Positions 43,717-55,598 of a stretch of 64,000 nt of DNA are shown one piece after another. Made by a program: the position numbers and the translations under genes. The notes beneath the pieces are model-generated. The model was not told the DNA's origin, searched no databases, and worked only from the letters and a program-made list of their open reading frames with translations. This DNA is from Tethya wilhelma (taxonomy: Eukaryota; Porifera; Demospongiae; Tethyida; Tethyidae). How positions within the stretch are numbered: position 1 is the stretch's first letter; each line of letters starts with the position of its first letter. Where the stretch lies: positions 62,001 through 126,000 of the forward strand of contig CAXIPT010000051.1 in assembly GCA_964030475.1 (NCBI GenBank), read 5' to 3'.

Positions 43717-44686
43717 TATACAAGTACAAAAAACATTAGAAATGTAATGCAAACAAAGGAATGGCCAAATCATAAAACAAACAAAATGGAATGGTTGTCA
43801 GATTGAGTGAGTTCATTTCATTGTGTCACCTTATGTTCATATCCCTAGCTCAATGACATTGTACTTGCTCAATCTGACAACCATTCCTATCTTGTTTGGT
43901 CACATTTTTACGATTTGGCCATTCCTATGTTTGCATTACATTTCTAATGTTTTTTGTACTTGTTTGTTCTATTTTTTTTATTGTTTACAATATCAGTGGA
44001 ATTCAGTCTTTAATCTGAGCAGAGAACTTGCTAATCAGCCCTTCTGTACAGTCATGCCTTTCAGACAGCTGAAACTCTGAACCCCAGGGCTGAACGTGAT
44101 TTATGTCTATTATATTTGTGTCTTGCATTTTGTTAGCTAAAGATAACTTCTCTACTGAAGAACTGAACACAGACTCTGAGAGAACGACAGGATAGGACAG
44201 AACTTGGGGCACTGCATGCTGCAATAGATTCCAAATAATGCACACTTGAATATGGAAAGGGTCGTTAGGCTAGCTAGCTAATGAATAATGTATGATTTAG
44301 AAATTAATGGCCGCCATATGGAGAAGGCGCTTTGTATTTAGCGACTCAATGAGAGACACAAAAAACCGATGGCAAAAGCGACTGTCCCAAGTTTGCTCGT
44401 TAATGAATCAGCTTCTAAAAGTGAATGGTCTCTGAGAAAAGTTGAGCCAAGATAGAAGAATAAGAAGATGGAGAAAATTGGAGGTTTGGCATATTTTTGT
44501 TTGGTACTTTAGCAATGGTTTTAGGCCATGTTTTAGAAGAGAAAGAGCTAAATAGTAGCTTAAGAAGCCTTTTAGTGCCAAGTGCTCAGTTTTTGCAGAG
44601 TTATTTGCGTGAATATTTGTATTGTGCTAATGGGCCATCCGTGCCATTCTTATGTACCCAGTACTACTGTACTGGGAATACAAGTT
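43717..44686 (-). mobile_element. CCCAGTAC-family repeat, minus-oriented copy
   Basis: Starts right after N 43716 with atacaagtacaaaaaacatt, contains hairpin arms 43720-43800 and 43870-43975, then a middle segment (44000-44210) not matched elsewhere. It resumes in reverse order and ends cccagtactactgtactggg. Confidence 0.75.
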
Positions 44687-46527
44687 AAAACATCACTGAA
44701 ATGTCAGTTTAACAATAAGACGTACCATGGTGTGCATTCCACTACATACTATCTACTTGTGATAAGCAAGTGATAGTGATGCATAGGTGCATTGATTGTA
44801 TGATACATGATCTGCCTTGAAGCAACCAGCCTCACAGTACAATCACTAACTACTTAACCTTGTCTTTCTGTGCTTGGATTGAAATAATAACTCATGTTTG
44901 CCTTTCGTAGAAAATCAAAAGTCATGTCCATGTCCATCTAGAATCCATAGATAGGATCGGGTGACCCTCCAATACATGTACATTCATGCTCGGACTTAAG
45001 ACATCTACTGCAATCATTTTTATGTTGTAAATAAATAATGTGAAATTGCTTGCACCTTTGTATGGAGGTATACAGATCATTATATGACAATGAAGAACTT
45101 TTAATGCATTGTTGTACTACCCGACGAAGAATTTTTTAATAATTCCTACACTTTTATTTAATTTTTTGTTTACACCAAAGGAATCATAGTGATTGTCTAG
45201 ACAAAAATGTACCCAGCAGGGATACCAGCCACTTATTAGTTTAGTCACTGTATACAGGCTTAATCCAACCAGTAAAAAAAACTTAGGCAATTTATTAACA
45301 TCTGTAGATTACTACTAACTGGTTAGAAATGCAGTTAGAAGCTTAAACGTGCTCTCTCACAGAAACTGAAGTAAATTCTGTTATGTAATGAAGCCACAAG
45401 CAGAACAAAAGTACAAGCAAAAATTAACTATAGTACAAGTTTGCGTGGACTACAGTAGTTTTGGGCAAAAATGCCAGGCTGCTGACTCCTCATAGCAGCA
45501 GCAGATAGTAAGTACTTCACAATTATCTTAAAGACAAAAAAAGTTTGTGTCACCATGAGAAGTTCTGAGCCTGAGAATGAGACAAAGAAAGCACCAGCAC
45601 ACTTTGAACTCCATTTGTTGGCTATACAAGGCTCTTCTTCGCTTTTACTCCTTAGCTTTCGAGCGTTTATTTGCTGAATTCAGACATGTGGACGTCGACA
45701 ATGAACTGTGACATTTAGAATTATGTGGAATAATTGCATTCCGATGACGTATACACAACTTGAAAATTGATTTTTGGGCCATGAAATCAAACTAAAATCA
45801 CTTCCGTGAGAGAGTGCCTTTAAGATGCTAGCTAAACATCGATTTTGGCCACTCTCTAAAATTTGAGAATCCGTATATTTTTGTAAAAGTCCGGATACTT
45901 TCTGTGTCACACTAAAATATGTGCGCACATAATTTAAATGGAGACATAGGACTTGCAGTACACTGGCGATTTGACTGCATGAAACAAAAAGGTTATATTT
46001 TCTTATTATATTAAAATATTTTGGATATATCATTACCTTTTCACATGGTGTAAAATAAGGATTGCTTTAGGCAATTTTTTAATTAAAATTCTATTGACCT
46101 GGCCTTAAGTGTGCAGAGAAGCCAGGACAATGCAATTTTGTTTCTCCTTTGTGACTTACTTGAACACAATTTCCACAGAAATAAAGGCAGTGAGCAAACT
46201 TTAGGTAACTTGATTTATCCGTAGTACGTTCTTTGATACTATGTCCAACTTGAAAAACTTATGAAGTAATCATGTGCCGAAGTTCTAAATCTTCCCTTGT
46301 TTCATTGCTCTTAACAGGTAAGCAAGCAATGCTGCCACTAGGCAGAAATCATTGTAACCAATACTACAGAGCCCTCACCTAGCTGGTCTGTCTTCAAGCT
46401 TCTCTGTCGTAGATGGATGATGGTTGGGTGTTTTTGGTCGTTTACTGCTATGTCTCTATGGTGGATGCAGTGGATACTGCTACCCCCTATATTGCTGCTT
46501 ATCATTTCTCCCATATACGACAGAAGC
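44687..46527. other. Unrecognised stretch
   Basis: No gene or clear element was found. A degraded AATGGGCAGTGC-type arm lies near 46260-46315. Confidence 0.3.
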
Positions 46528-46918
46528 CTAAGTAGGCATGCAGCCTAAAACATGGCCGTATTCCGTTGCTGAGGCTGACCACATACCCCTCATCTTCTGG
46601 GTTATGTCACTTGTCAATGGGAGGCATGTCCTACAATGTGATAATGACTTGGCTTTGTCACTCCCTGTTCCACCCACCACTTTCAGTTTTGGCCTAGGAG
46701 AAGCACTCAGCTCCTGCCAACCCTCCGATATCTGCAAGTATCTTACTGCCATGAGGTAATAAATAGTCAAAGGAGCTAAGCAGATATTGGCCGGATGAAA
46801 CAAATGCACAGAATACTGTTTGAGACACTGGTAAAGGGTTTATAACATTATAAATTGCACAAAACTGATTTAACTTGCTGATGCCAGCCTGGTAGGTTAT
46901 GTTTGTTGATTCACTCAA
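46528..46918 (-). pseudogene. Tyrosine recombinase N-terminal fragment (DIRS/Crypton-like)
   Basis: Read downward: TNITYQAGISKLNQFCAIYN, then NPLPVSQTVFCAFVS. After a one-frame shift come ICLAPLTIYYLMAVRYLQIS, EGWQELSASPRPKLKVV, SLSHCRTCLPLTSDITQKMR and GMWSAS. This is the layout of the core-binding domain that precedes the catalytic domain in eukaryotic retroelement tyrosine recombinases: Y...L..F..FC ... PLPVS ... YL.AVR.LQI..G ... LP.T..I..K+R..W. The catalytic R..HxxR..Y part is not seen, so this is a truncated, frameshifted remnant. Confidence 0.6.
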
Positions 46919-47652
46919 CCGAGTTCAAAATATCTTTGTACATCCTCTTCCAGGTTGGAGATGTCCAGTCGGGCCTCTTGCTGATAAGTATCTCGAGGAG
47001 AGGTGCTGGGAGTTGAATTGTGAGATAGAGTTGAATCCTGGAGAAAAGAATGGAGTGCATTCCATAAAAGAATGTCAGCGTGGGTTGGTGGGTACCGATG
47101 ATGCGCAGCTACAGTTTAGCCTCGAAGAGGGCTAGACAGCACCCGATCCTGATGCCTTAAATGTCACTGTGCATGGACCCAAGGCTGTGAGAAAGAAGTC
47201 CCATTCCAATCTACAAGAAAGGTCGACCACCAAGCCAAATCAGATCTGGCTGCATTAATGAGCTTGATATGGTGTGATTTCTTGATGGTTGAGCTTAAAT
47301 CAAATAGTTGGCAAAGAAATGTCCTGCCTGGACAAATTACTATTGCTGCGTGAGCTGACCTGCAATCAACACTATGTACAGTATTTCTTCTCCAACCATT
47401 GCTTCACCAGATCAGACAACTTTTTGCCGGAAGCCTTGGCTCTTCTCGTACTGTGTCCAATAGGATACTGAGAAACACAATCAGCATCACTGGACCCTCC
47501 AATTTTTCTTCTGCATTTGGCACACACAATGCTTTGCACATCTCAAAGTGCAACTGTATGTTGGACTGACACTCTTCCAAGAAGTGTCTGGCTTACCAAC
47601 TGTAATAAAGTTGTCCAGGTAGTACCACAGGAAACTCACACTGTATTGCTTG
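46919..47652. other. Unrecognised stretch
   Basis: A 78-residue plus-strand frame at 46899-47135 has no recognised motif. It may belong to the same retroelement as the recombinase fragment. Confidence 0.3.
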
Positions 47653-48352
47653 CTGGGATTTGATGAAGTCTCACAGCGGTGTCTCAGTGAGCTTCTTTTG
47701 GCCTACAAGTGCTAATTCTGTGGTGAAGAGTACTGTGGCTAATTCTGCTGCTCCTGTAGTGTCTAAGCGAAAGAAGAAAAGGAGAAGACATGCTCAGAGG
47801 AAATCATCTGTTAGTGGAGAGGAGTTGCTCGTTCTTCAACAGAAGGATAGTTAGTACCCCTCTTATTAATATTAATGCTCACCAGGATACAGGCATGAAT
47901 GAAACCAACATGAACATTGCGTTTGGTGAAGATGCTGGTCTCCAGGTTCAAGACAAAGTGACGAATGTGACTGATACAGTTGCTGCTAGTGTGTCTGATG
48001 ATGTAGTATTGCTGGAGCCTGATAGGGCTGCTGCTAAGCTAGTGAGCTTGGACGACTCATGTATTGGTGTTGCTCAGGATGTGTTCTACTATGAATGTGA
48101 TGAAGATAAGCCTGGTCTTTGTTGTCAGCAAGTAGATGTTTGTATACTTGGTCACCTATCAAGTTTACAGCCTCAGAACGCAGTGTTCGAGCGGCCAGTG
48201 ATAATGAGTCAGCTGATGTGGGAGTGATACCAGCTAGCTCAATTACCAGTGTGGAGTTTGTTGAGAGAGATGGTGAGCCAGGCCTTAAGCTTGCAGTTGA
48301 AAGTGAATGTCATGGTGATTATTGGTTTCCCCTAGCACTCAGAAGTAAATAA
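47653..48352 (+). pseudogene. Unidentified protein relic with a strongly basic motif
   Basis: Three overlapping frames appear to be one protein with two frameshifts. They run from MMKSHSGVSVSFFWPTSANS, through KRKKKRRRHAQRK (a likely nuclear signal), an acidic Val/Asp-rich middle, to ESECHGDYWFPLALRSK and a stop at about 48350. An AATAAA overlaps the stop region and (AAT)n follows at 48461-48480. The A-rich and AAT-rich tail could mean a retrotransposed origin. No family was recognised. Confidence 0.35.
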
Positions 48353-48516
48353 AAAAAAAACTCCTCTGTAACTTAATAATTTATGTTCTTTTAGTCTAGT
48401 TTTGTTTTATTCCCTCTCCCCCTTCCCTGTTTCACCTCTTGGTGGTGTGTATGACAAATAATAATAATAATAACAATAATTCAATGGAAGAGCTGCATTC
48501 ACATACCATATTTGTT

Positions 48517-51074
48517 CTAATATAGGCGCCGTCCTAATTAGGTGCCTTTTAGCCGTGACCACAATTTTTGCGGTTCCAATTAAAGGCGCCTTTTCGGAAG
48601 CGAAATATTTTCAGGCGGCGCCTAATTGAATTGGAACGGAAATTGACACCTGTCAATGGAAAGTGTCAGATCAGCTGATCAGAGTTGTAGCTGTATGATT
48701 TAATGGCCATAAACTCGAGCATCTGTAGCTATTTCACTCCTGTTAGCAGCGAGGAATATCTAGCGACAGTTCCTAGGTCATCATCACAGGAGAAAAACAA
48801 ACCTCAGAAGAGGCCTGTCGGCCGCCCTCGGAAAGTGCCGCAGCAGCCTAGCACAGTAGCTGCACCCCTCGACGTTTCCTTACTGAGAAAAGACCAGCGG
48901 CTAGTAGTACAAATCAACCACCATCAAGCGAAGTTCCACCGACAAAAGAAGTTCGGCATCAGTATACCTACAAGCAAAAATGAAAGAGTGGTACAGTATG
49001 CAAGGCACCATGGAGTTTGACCAGCAAGTAGACAGTTCAACATTCCTAGGAAGAACATTCAGCATTGGCTAAGCGATTTCAAACAGAAAAGTGCTGTAGT
49101 ACAGTCTGCCAAACCCAACAAGAGAAGGCAGATACAGATAACTAGGGGGAGGTACAAAGCTGGTAGGAAGCTTTCCTACCCAAGTGAGGCTGATGACAAG
49201 TTACTCGAGTGGCTTTTGTGTATAGGAGAGAGACATTTGTGTGTTTCTATATACCCAAATGCTTCGTGATAAGGCTCGAGTTTGTATTGCTCCCCTACAA
49301 CCCATCATTTCAAGCATCTGAAGGATGGCTGAAAAAGTTTATGCAGCATCACAGCATTGTTCTTCGTGCCAAGACATCAGTTGCCCAGAAGTTTCCAAAG
49401 GATCTCGAGTTGCAGATTGAAACATTCTACAAGGATGTTAAGAGTGCCAGAGAGCAAGGGAAGTACCCCGATGAGATAATAGGCAACATGGATGAGACTC
49501 CTCCACTTGGTTCTATCAAGGTCTCTGGAGGAAAAAGGAGTCAAGAAAGTCCGGATGAAGTCTACTGGAGCTCAGAAGCAACACATCACTGTAGTTTTGG
49601 CCTGTACAGCTGCTGGAAAGATTGATCATTTTCAAGGGTAAATTGTGCTGAAAATTGCTTTCTATTATATAATATTATGTGACGTAGTATACTGAAATTG
49701 TAGGTAATACAACTCGGGTCCTGAAAGGTTTAAAAGCGCCTCCTGGTTTCATTGTTGCCCATAAGCCTGGATGGATGGTCCATTGATGCAGAGGTGGGCA
49801 AAGGAGATCTGGTTGAAACACACAGAGAAGAATAAGAGCCTTCTAGTGTTTGATACGTTCAAAGCACACTTGACTGATGAGGTAAAGTGATTCTGAATGC
49901 TATTTTGTAACTTCCATGTTTCAACTAATATATTTCCAATACACAGGTTACAACAGACCTTACTGCTGGAAGATGTAGCACTGTCATCGTTCCTGGTGGA
50001 TGTACATCCATCCTATAACCACTTGATGTTTCTCTAAACAAGCCTTTCAAAGCATACTGTCGTTCTGCGTGGCTGTCTTTCATGGAAAAATCTGTCATCG
50101 AACAAGAGGAAGCAGAAGCAGAGCTGAGTGATGATCCATTTGGGAGTTGGGAAAGGCTGAGTCAGCGCCCTACCCTTTGTCACAAAATCTTTTCAAGTAA
50201 CTGGCATCAAGAACAAGAGCGACCCAAGTGTCTGAAACGAAGAGCTTCAGAAGGAGATTGCTGATGGATTTGATGCTGATGATGAAAGTGAAGAGAGAGT
50301 GATGAAGAGGAGACTGACACTGAGATTATGCATACATGTATTCATCCATAATTTATTAAAAAATATTTTTATTTCATTAAAATTTTTAGTGATGAATAAT
50401 CTTGATGTAAGTTTCAGGGTTCTTTCAATTTGTATTATAGCTAGGTGACTAACTGTTCTGAACTAGCTATTACTACCAGTATTAGCATTACTTAGAAGAA
50501 GTTTTAGTTTGTCTAGTATCTTCTTTTGGCTGTGCTTAAAGTTCAGCACAGAGGGAATTTCCATTCCACCACAGGGTGCTGTTGTTTTCTTCTTCTACCA
50601 GTCACTTTTCCAACAATGATTCCACCTCGTAGAATAAAGAGACAGCACACTTTGGAAATCTCTCTTGGGAGGTGCCCTACAATTTGGGTTCTTTTGTAGT
50701 CTTCAGGAATTACTGCAATGGCATATCTGTCGCTCTTTCGTGCTTAGTTGTGAAGGTATCTTCCAGAAATGGATCCCATACGTCTTTGTAAACATGGTAA
50801 CCCCTGACTACACTGTGGTAAGTGAATTCTTCCAGTGTAGTAGATGAAGTTTATTCTAGTCAGAATTCTCGTAGCACTGAAAACTACAGCCATGACTCAA
50901 GCTGTTTTTTAATACGTACTGTACCCGTGCACGTGCAAAGTTCCGAAACAGTTGTAATTATGGACGTAGGCGCCGTCCTAATTTAGGCGCCCTTTACCAG
51001 CTTATTCAATTTTTCGGTTCCAATTAGTGGCGCCTTTTGACACTGGAATTAATATTTAGCGGCGCCTATATTAG
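48517..51074 (+). mobile_element. pogo/Tigger-type transposon with GGCGCC-rich ends
   Basis: A perfect 15-bp inverted repeat (CTAATATAGGCGCCG at 48517-48531, complement at 51060-51074) bounds the element. Subterminal GGCGCC and ggttccaatta words recur at both ends (48576-48640 and 50990-51060), mirrored. TA steps within the tips allow a TA target duplication, but the exact edge is ambiguous. Confidence 0.82.
48703..50330 (+). pseudogene. pogo/Tigger DDE transposase relic
   Basis: ATG at 48703 opens a region with an AT-hook (KRPVGRPRKVP), then helix-turn-helix-type sequence (NIPRKNIQHWLSDFKQKSA) and ASEGWLKKFMQHHSI. The catalytic region follows: IIGNMDETP (first Asp, 49485), GAQKQHITVVLACTAAGK in another frame, SLLVFDTFKAHLTDE (second Asp, 49845), VIVPGGCTSIL then PLDVSLNKPFKAY (third Asp, 50020). 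Likely introns are 49639-49704 and about 49880-49947. A TAA replaces the usual Gln before PLDVS and several frames are shifted. The family cuts and pastes DNA at TA sites. Confidence 0.8.
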
Positions 51075-51829
51075 GTAGATCTTGTCTTCCCGCTGCATTC
51101 CAAGCAAGATTTGGTCCTGTGGGTAAACTGGAATGATCCAGTACATGCTCCTGATGTCCATTCTCGCTCTCGGACCAAGTCCAATGGTGTTTGCGCCAAA
51201 ACAGACATACCTTGGTGAACACAGCTCCGGAGATATTGCATTATTCACACTGGGTACAATAGGTCAGCAATCAAACTCCACTTCCCTAGAATCCGGGATG
51301 ACCCCAAATTGATTGAGATGAACAGATGGTGTTTCTGACTTCCCAAATGGGCCCAGCAGCACTCCTCTTCTTTTATCAGCTATGATGTGATCAGATTATT
51401 TGTGGGTTCAACTCTGTCAATCGCATGTCCTTCTATGCTGACAACAACTTGCTACCTCTACTTTCTCCCAATTAATTAAAGTCTGTTCAGAAATCGTCAT
51501 GAATCCCTGCGAGTATGTTGTCCATGTAACCTTGATCCTCGTATCCTTCAAGCATCATTTCCCACTGATTGATCTGAAGTAGAGTACGTAATCCAGTTTC
51601 AGATAATGTTACGCCCTTGTTCGGCCAAGCTCCGTCCAATATCTTCAATTCAGAGATTTATGGATAGTAACATAATCATGTATTGTATTGCCAAGCATTT
51701 TATTGAACAAAATGTTATTTGGTGGGCAGGGGCGTATTTAGGGGGGTGCTCAGGGGACTTGAGCACCCCCTGACAGGAAGCGCTAAAACTATTAATAATT
51801 GGATTTATTTGTAAGTAATCAAGCCTTTA
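51075..51829. other. Unrecognised stretch with coding-like fragments
   Basis: 51095-51600 has interrupted frames on the plus strand (SILALGPSPMVFAPKQTYLG) without a recognised family. A GTATTTAGGGGGGTGCTCAGG phrase at 51734 resembles common MITE tips. Confidence 0.3.
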
Positions 51830-53787
51830 GGGTCATTCCATTTCAGTTCAACAAAAGTTCGCACATGACCTCCGCAGAATTTGGTATGCTAATAGTCCTC
51901 ATAGTTATATGTTGTCAGCCAGAGTGCTGAGTTCAGCAGTTATATGGTTTCCTAGGAATAGCTCCCTAGATATTTGAAGTTTTTGGATATTTCCTATACC
52001 TCTCCGTATTCAAACACTCATAACTTGCTTATTCCTCAATGTGATTTAAAATAAATTATAATTTTATAGCATTAAAGCATGAAAAATAAGCTTTCATTTG
52101 ATATGTCATATGGCTTCATTCAACGAAGTTTAGCACCTGGCATCCAATCCTTATTTTCGACCTTTGACATTGCAAAAAGTGCTAAATCAAAAAATTTTAA
52201 AATGTTTTGTGTGCATTAATTTTGTTGAGGCCTTAATCTAAATGCTCTACAAATTTCATTTTGGGGTCTCACTGGGATAGTAAGTTACATGGTTTATTGT
52301 TGCACTACCTTGTTAAATTTCAGATTATTTTGTTAATAAGTTCTACAATACATATAATTATGAACAATACACACTAGTAAACACAAAATTAATTTAAAAA
52401 ATGTAAATTAGGTGATTAATATATTGTGAAACTTATCAGAAGCAGAAGAAATGTCTTTCTTTGTCAGGGTGTATGTACGTCCACTCCTTGTTCTGAGATC
52501 CTGGTAGAGTGCGAATAATTTGTGGTTCTGGGTATCTGAAGCTGTCCATGAGGATGAAGAAATGTTAGTCTCACTTCTTAGGAACACAAGCTAATCACCA
52601 ATTCTCACCATACATGCAAGTAACAAAGCCAGAAATTGATTCTAGAGGGAGATCGTTCTTCATTAGAGTGACTCGCTCATTGATGACAACTTGAACAATG
52701 CTCTTTGAGACAGGTATAAATGAATGTAGCCTTCTTGTACCAGGTATAGTGCGAGACTGTTGAAACCTTTGGTCGAGCAAAAGCTGTTCTCGTTCATAGT
52801 CTTCAGTGCTACAATAGCCAAAGTGAGCAGCTGGCACATTTGCACATGCCCAATCGAACAACTGGTGTGCTGTCATTAATTGGTCATTGTAAGGCCTTTG
52901 GAGACTAGCACAAGCTGCTAATCGTTTTACTGTACCACCCAGACCATCACAAGCTCCCTTTACATGTGAAGTGGCAGAAAAGTGCCACTCTGCAGCGATT
53001 CCAAAATCCTCCTCATGAAGACACAAATTAAGGAAATCTTTCCAGTTTTCGTACTGTGCTGCAGCACCATCTGAGAAGTATACTATCTTCGTAGGGTGCA
53101 ATGATGGTGGCAGAAATTTCCTTAAGAAATCAATGAAACACTTTTGAAAAAGGTGAACAGCTACAGTGTCATGGTGTAGACAGTCTGATATGACCACGTA
53201 GCTCAAATGATGAACTTCACCATTTGAATCCAGATAGTAGGCAACAAAAGGGTGCAGAGTTGCCTGGGAATTGTTCCAGTGGAACCCTTGGGCTGCATCT
53301 TGCAGCACAAATGAGTAGTTTTCAGAAAAATCTGCAGTTACTAAAAACTCTCCTACCTTTAGTGTTGCCTTACGAGTTGCATAGAATGAAGCCTGCTGTG
53401 TTGCAATAAATGAGTGTGAACGCAACAGCTCTACCTTCTCACAAAAGGAGTCAGTAAACTCTTCTACTGATGTACAACAGGTCTGGAGTGTAGATCTATC
53501 AGTAGAAACCCACTGCTTGTAGACAACTTGCTCCACTTCAGTTTCATCAAAATGAGTGAGTTGTTGTTGCTGAAGTTTCTCGGTTTCTGGGCAGACATCA
53601 TATTCACCCAAATAGCACCTAGGATGTAGAGGGTTACACATAAGCTTAACTAAGCAGTGATGATAAGTTGGTAGCTCTGAAAATTGTGTGACATTTGACA
53701 GTATTCCGTACTCTTTATTATAATTATGTAATGCTTATGGTGTAATGCTTGAACAGGAAACAGTATAAAATGTGTATGGTTGAATAA
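51830..53787 (-). mobile_element. Transposase-like family element, copy 1
   Basis: The 3' border GGGTCATTCCAT at 51830-51841 is the complement of the end found at 63817-63828 in copy 2, after a matching gene in each case. The 5' border is not visible because of N 53788. Confidence 0.6.
52430..53641 (-). pseudogene. DDE-like transposase family protein, copy 1, truncated by a stop
   Basis: The 348-residue open part starts at 53641 (MCNPLHPRCYLGEYDVCPET) and ends at 52595 (MYGENW then TGA). Conserved boxes: VTADFSENYSFVLQDAAQGF with HWNNSQATLHPFV; VVISDCLHHDTVAVHLFQK; KIVYFSDGAAAQYEN; AEWHFSATSHVKGACDGLGG followed by TVKRLAA; and RTIPGTRRLHSFIPVSK. Asp in DFSEN, Asp in FSDGAAAQ and the SH.KG..DG.GG box behave like a DDE triad. 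Copy 2 has WW where copy 1 has W-stop, so a Trp codon changed to TGA. The C-terminal part is still readable with frame changes to about 52430. Confidence 0.68.
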
Positions 53788-53792
53788 NCTAA

Positions 53793-54000
53793 GTTGAATA
53801 GAGAAAGAAAATCAACTCTGGAACACCGATTTGATTCTATTGGAGAGCAAATGGTTCAGATGAATCGCCATTATATTCAAACTATTGCTGAAGTAGTACT
53901 ACTGTGTGCTTGCCAGGACATTGCCCTTCGTGGACATGATGAATCAGCATCATCTGAGAATCCAGGTAATTTCAAAGCTATCTTACATCTACTAGTATAA
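53793..54000 (+). pseudogene. hAT-type (DUF4371-like) transposase fragment
   Basis: An open frame after N 53788 reads MVQMNRHYIQTIAEVVLLCA, then CQDIALRGHDESASSENPGN and FKAIL. The motif (Q)(G/D)(I/L)A(L/F)RGHDE....N.GNF is the signature of DUF4371 in hAT-family transposases. Only this single block is present. The N on its left side may be an assembly join. Confidence 0.6.
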
Positions 54001-54144
54001 GCAGTTTGAACAGTCCTTTATAAATGCACCAAGAAATGCCTTATATACATCCCCTGAAATTCAAAACCGTACTGGGAATGATGTGTTTTTTGTTGTTGTA
54101 CCACAGGGGATAAAATGGTGTTTTGTGTCAAGACAAGTAATATT

Positions 54145-54253
54145 TGTACTATGAGTATCTAGTGTGTATGGTATTTGTACTCCTGCGCCCGAGGGAAGAC
54201 ATACAACAGCACGTAGGAGTACAAAACCATACACACTAGATACTCATAGTACA
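54145..54253. repeat. Long near-perfect hairpin, about 40-bp arms
   Basis: TGTACTATGAGTATCTAGTG... at 54145-54184 is inverted at 54215-54253 with one mismatch or bulge. The loop is 30 bases. It could be a palindromic MITE or a small-RNA precursor. Confidence 0.85.
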
Positions 54254-54259
54254 GATGAC

Positions 54260-54820
54260 TTGTACTGTAGTGGTCACTAAATAAACTCAGCTGATGTACC
54301 CTAGGGTAAAACCACCACGTACCCTGGCTTGCTCTAGAGTTACTAATGGTGATTAGCCAGTGTACATGGGATATGTAAACTTAGGCGGTACCTTTGAAGT
54401 AAGACCTAACTATGGTACAATACGTCTTGTAAGCTTCAAAGTTTTGCTAAGGTTTAAAGTAACTCTTGAACTTGTTTCAAGGCAAGTTTACTACGGTGTG
54501 ACTTTCCACTAAATGACACAGCTGAGTCCTCACTCATTACTGCTTTAAGTGCTGTTTTAACAGTATCAGTTGCCATCAGTCTCACCACAATTTAAGTGCT
54601 ACTTTGTTCTTGTAATAGTAAACAAACCACGAACCACTCAAGACTAGCTAGCTGAGATGTTAGACCATAGCTTAACAGCTGCTGCATGCGCGCCCGCCCG
54701 CGGGCTTTTAATGACGTCACGAAGGAGTCACGTGACCGTGGCACGGTTTCATTAACACGCGAGCGAAGCGTTTCTAATCCCTACTCCCACTCTATTATCT
54801 ATGGTGAAATTAAGTCTGCC
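54260..54820. other. Unrecognised stretch with a CpG-rich patch
   Basis: 54690-54775 is GC-rich with ATGCGCGC, CCCGCGGG, TGACGTCA and CACGTGA words, which would suit a promoter or MITE tip. No downstream gene supports a promoter. Confidence 0.3.
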
Positions 54821-54824
54821 TTAA

Positions 54825-55598
54825 TGTTAGAGGTTTTTTAATGGGCGGGGATCAGTAATGATATTCATAGGCTCATAGAAACTCTTGATACTATCTCAAA
54901 GCTGAGAGGATTTGGTCTCAAAATGGCTGATTACTGCTCAAAAAGGTCAAAGGTCAAATTTAGTAGCTCTCTAAAATGGATTTTTCTGACATTTTCTGCC
55001 ACTCACTCACAAGGAACAACCACCAGGCGGCTTGAAACATAACAGATGAACAAAAAAACCTACGTTTAAAAAATGCTCATCAAGTCTGTAGAAGGCTTTT
55101 TGTACTATGTGTACAGTTTTGACAAACACATTCTCTCACAAAATGTCTAACAGGTAAACAGGAAAACTGCTCCCACCCAGTCAAAAACTCAGCATGATAT
55201 TCAAGACACACAACCACCCTACAAACTCACATACCTCACTGCCTCTCTCTCCTCTCCACCAGGAAGGAAAAATGGATTTTATACAGCCCTGTCATATTCA
55301 ACTTTTCCTGTACAGACTCACTTTGAGCTCAACTATGTGGCAGAGGGGTCAAAAGTCAGAGGTCAAAAGTCAATCACACTCAACACACGCTTGGTTGGGT
55401 ACACCCACCAAGCTTTGAAGTCACAGCTAGCACACACTCTCCGCTAGCCATCCTGCAAACTTAATGCACATTTTCATGCATATCACTACACAGCCATCCT
55501 ATCGCATGCACAAGACACACCTATACAGTATTTTATGAGTAATTTTTCGTGGTTTTTTTTTTCAAGTGCTTGCGGTTTGCAGTTTTCAAAGAATGCTC
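54825..55598. mobile_element. TTAA element relative, right end missing
   Basis: Starts after TTAA (54821-54824) with TGTTAGAGGTTTTTTAATGG and follows 26943-27745 closely, including the clustered gtca half sites. Similarity stops after caaagaatgct at about 55598, before the right inverted repeat. Confidence 0.85.

Noticed and set aside
54690..54780. CpG-rich promoter
   Set aside because: CACGTGA and TGACGTCA words are suggestive, but no gene starts nearby and similar GC-rich words form MITE tips elsewhere in the window.
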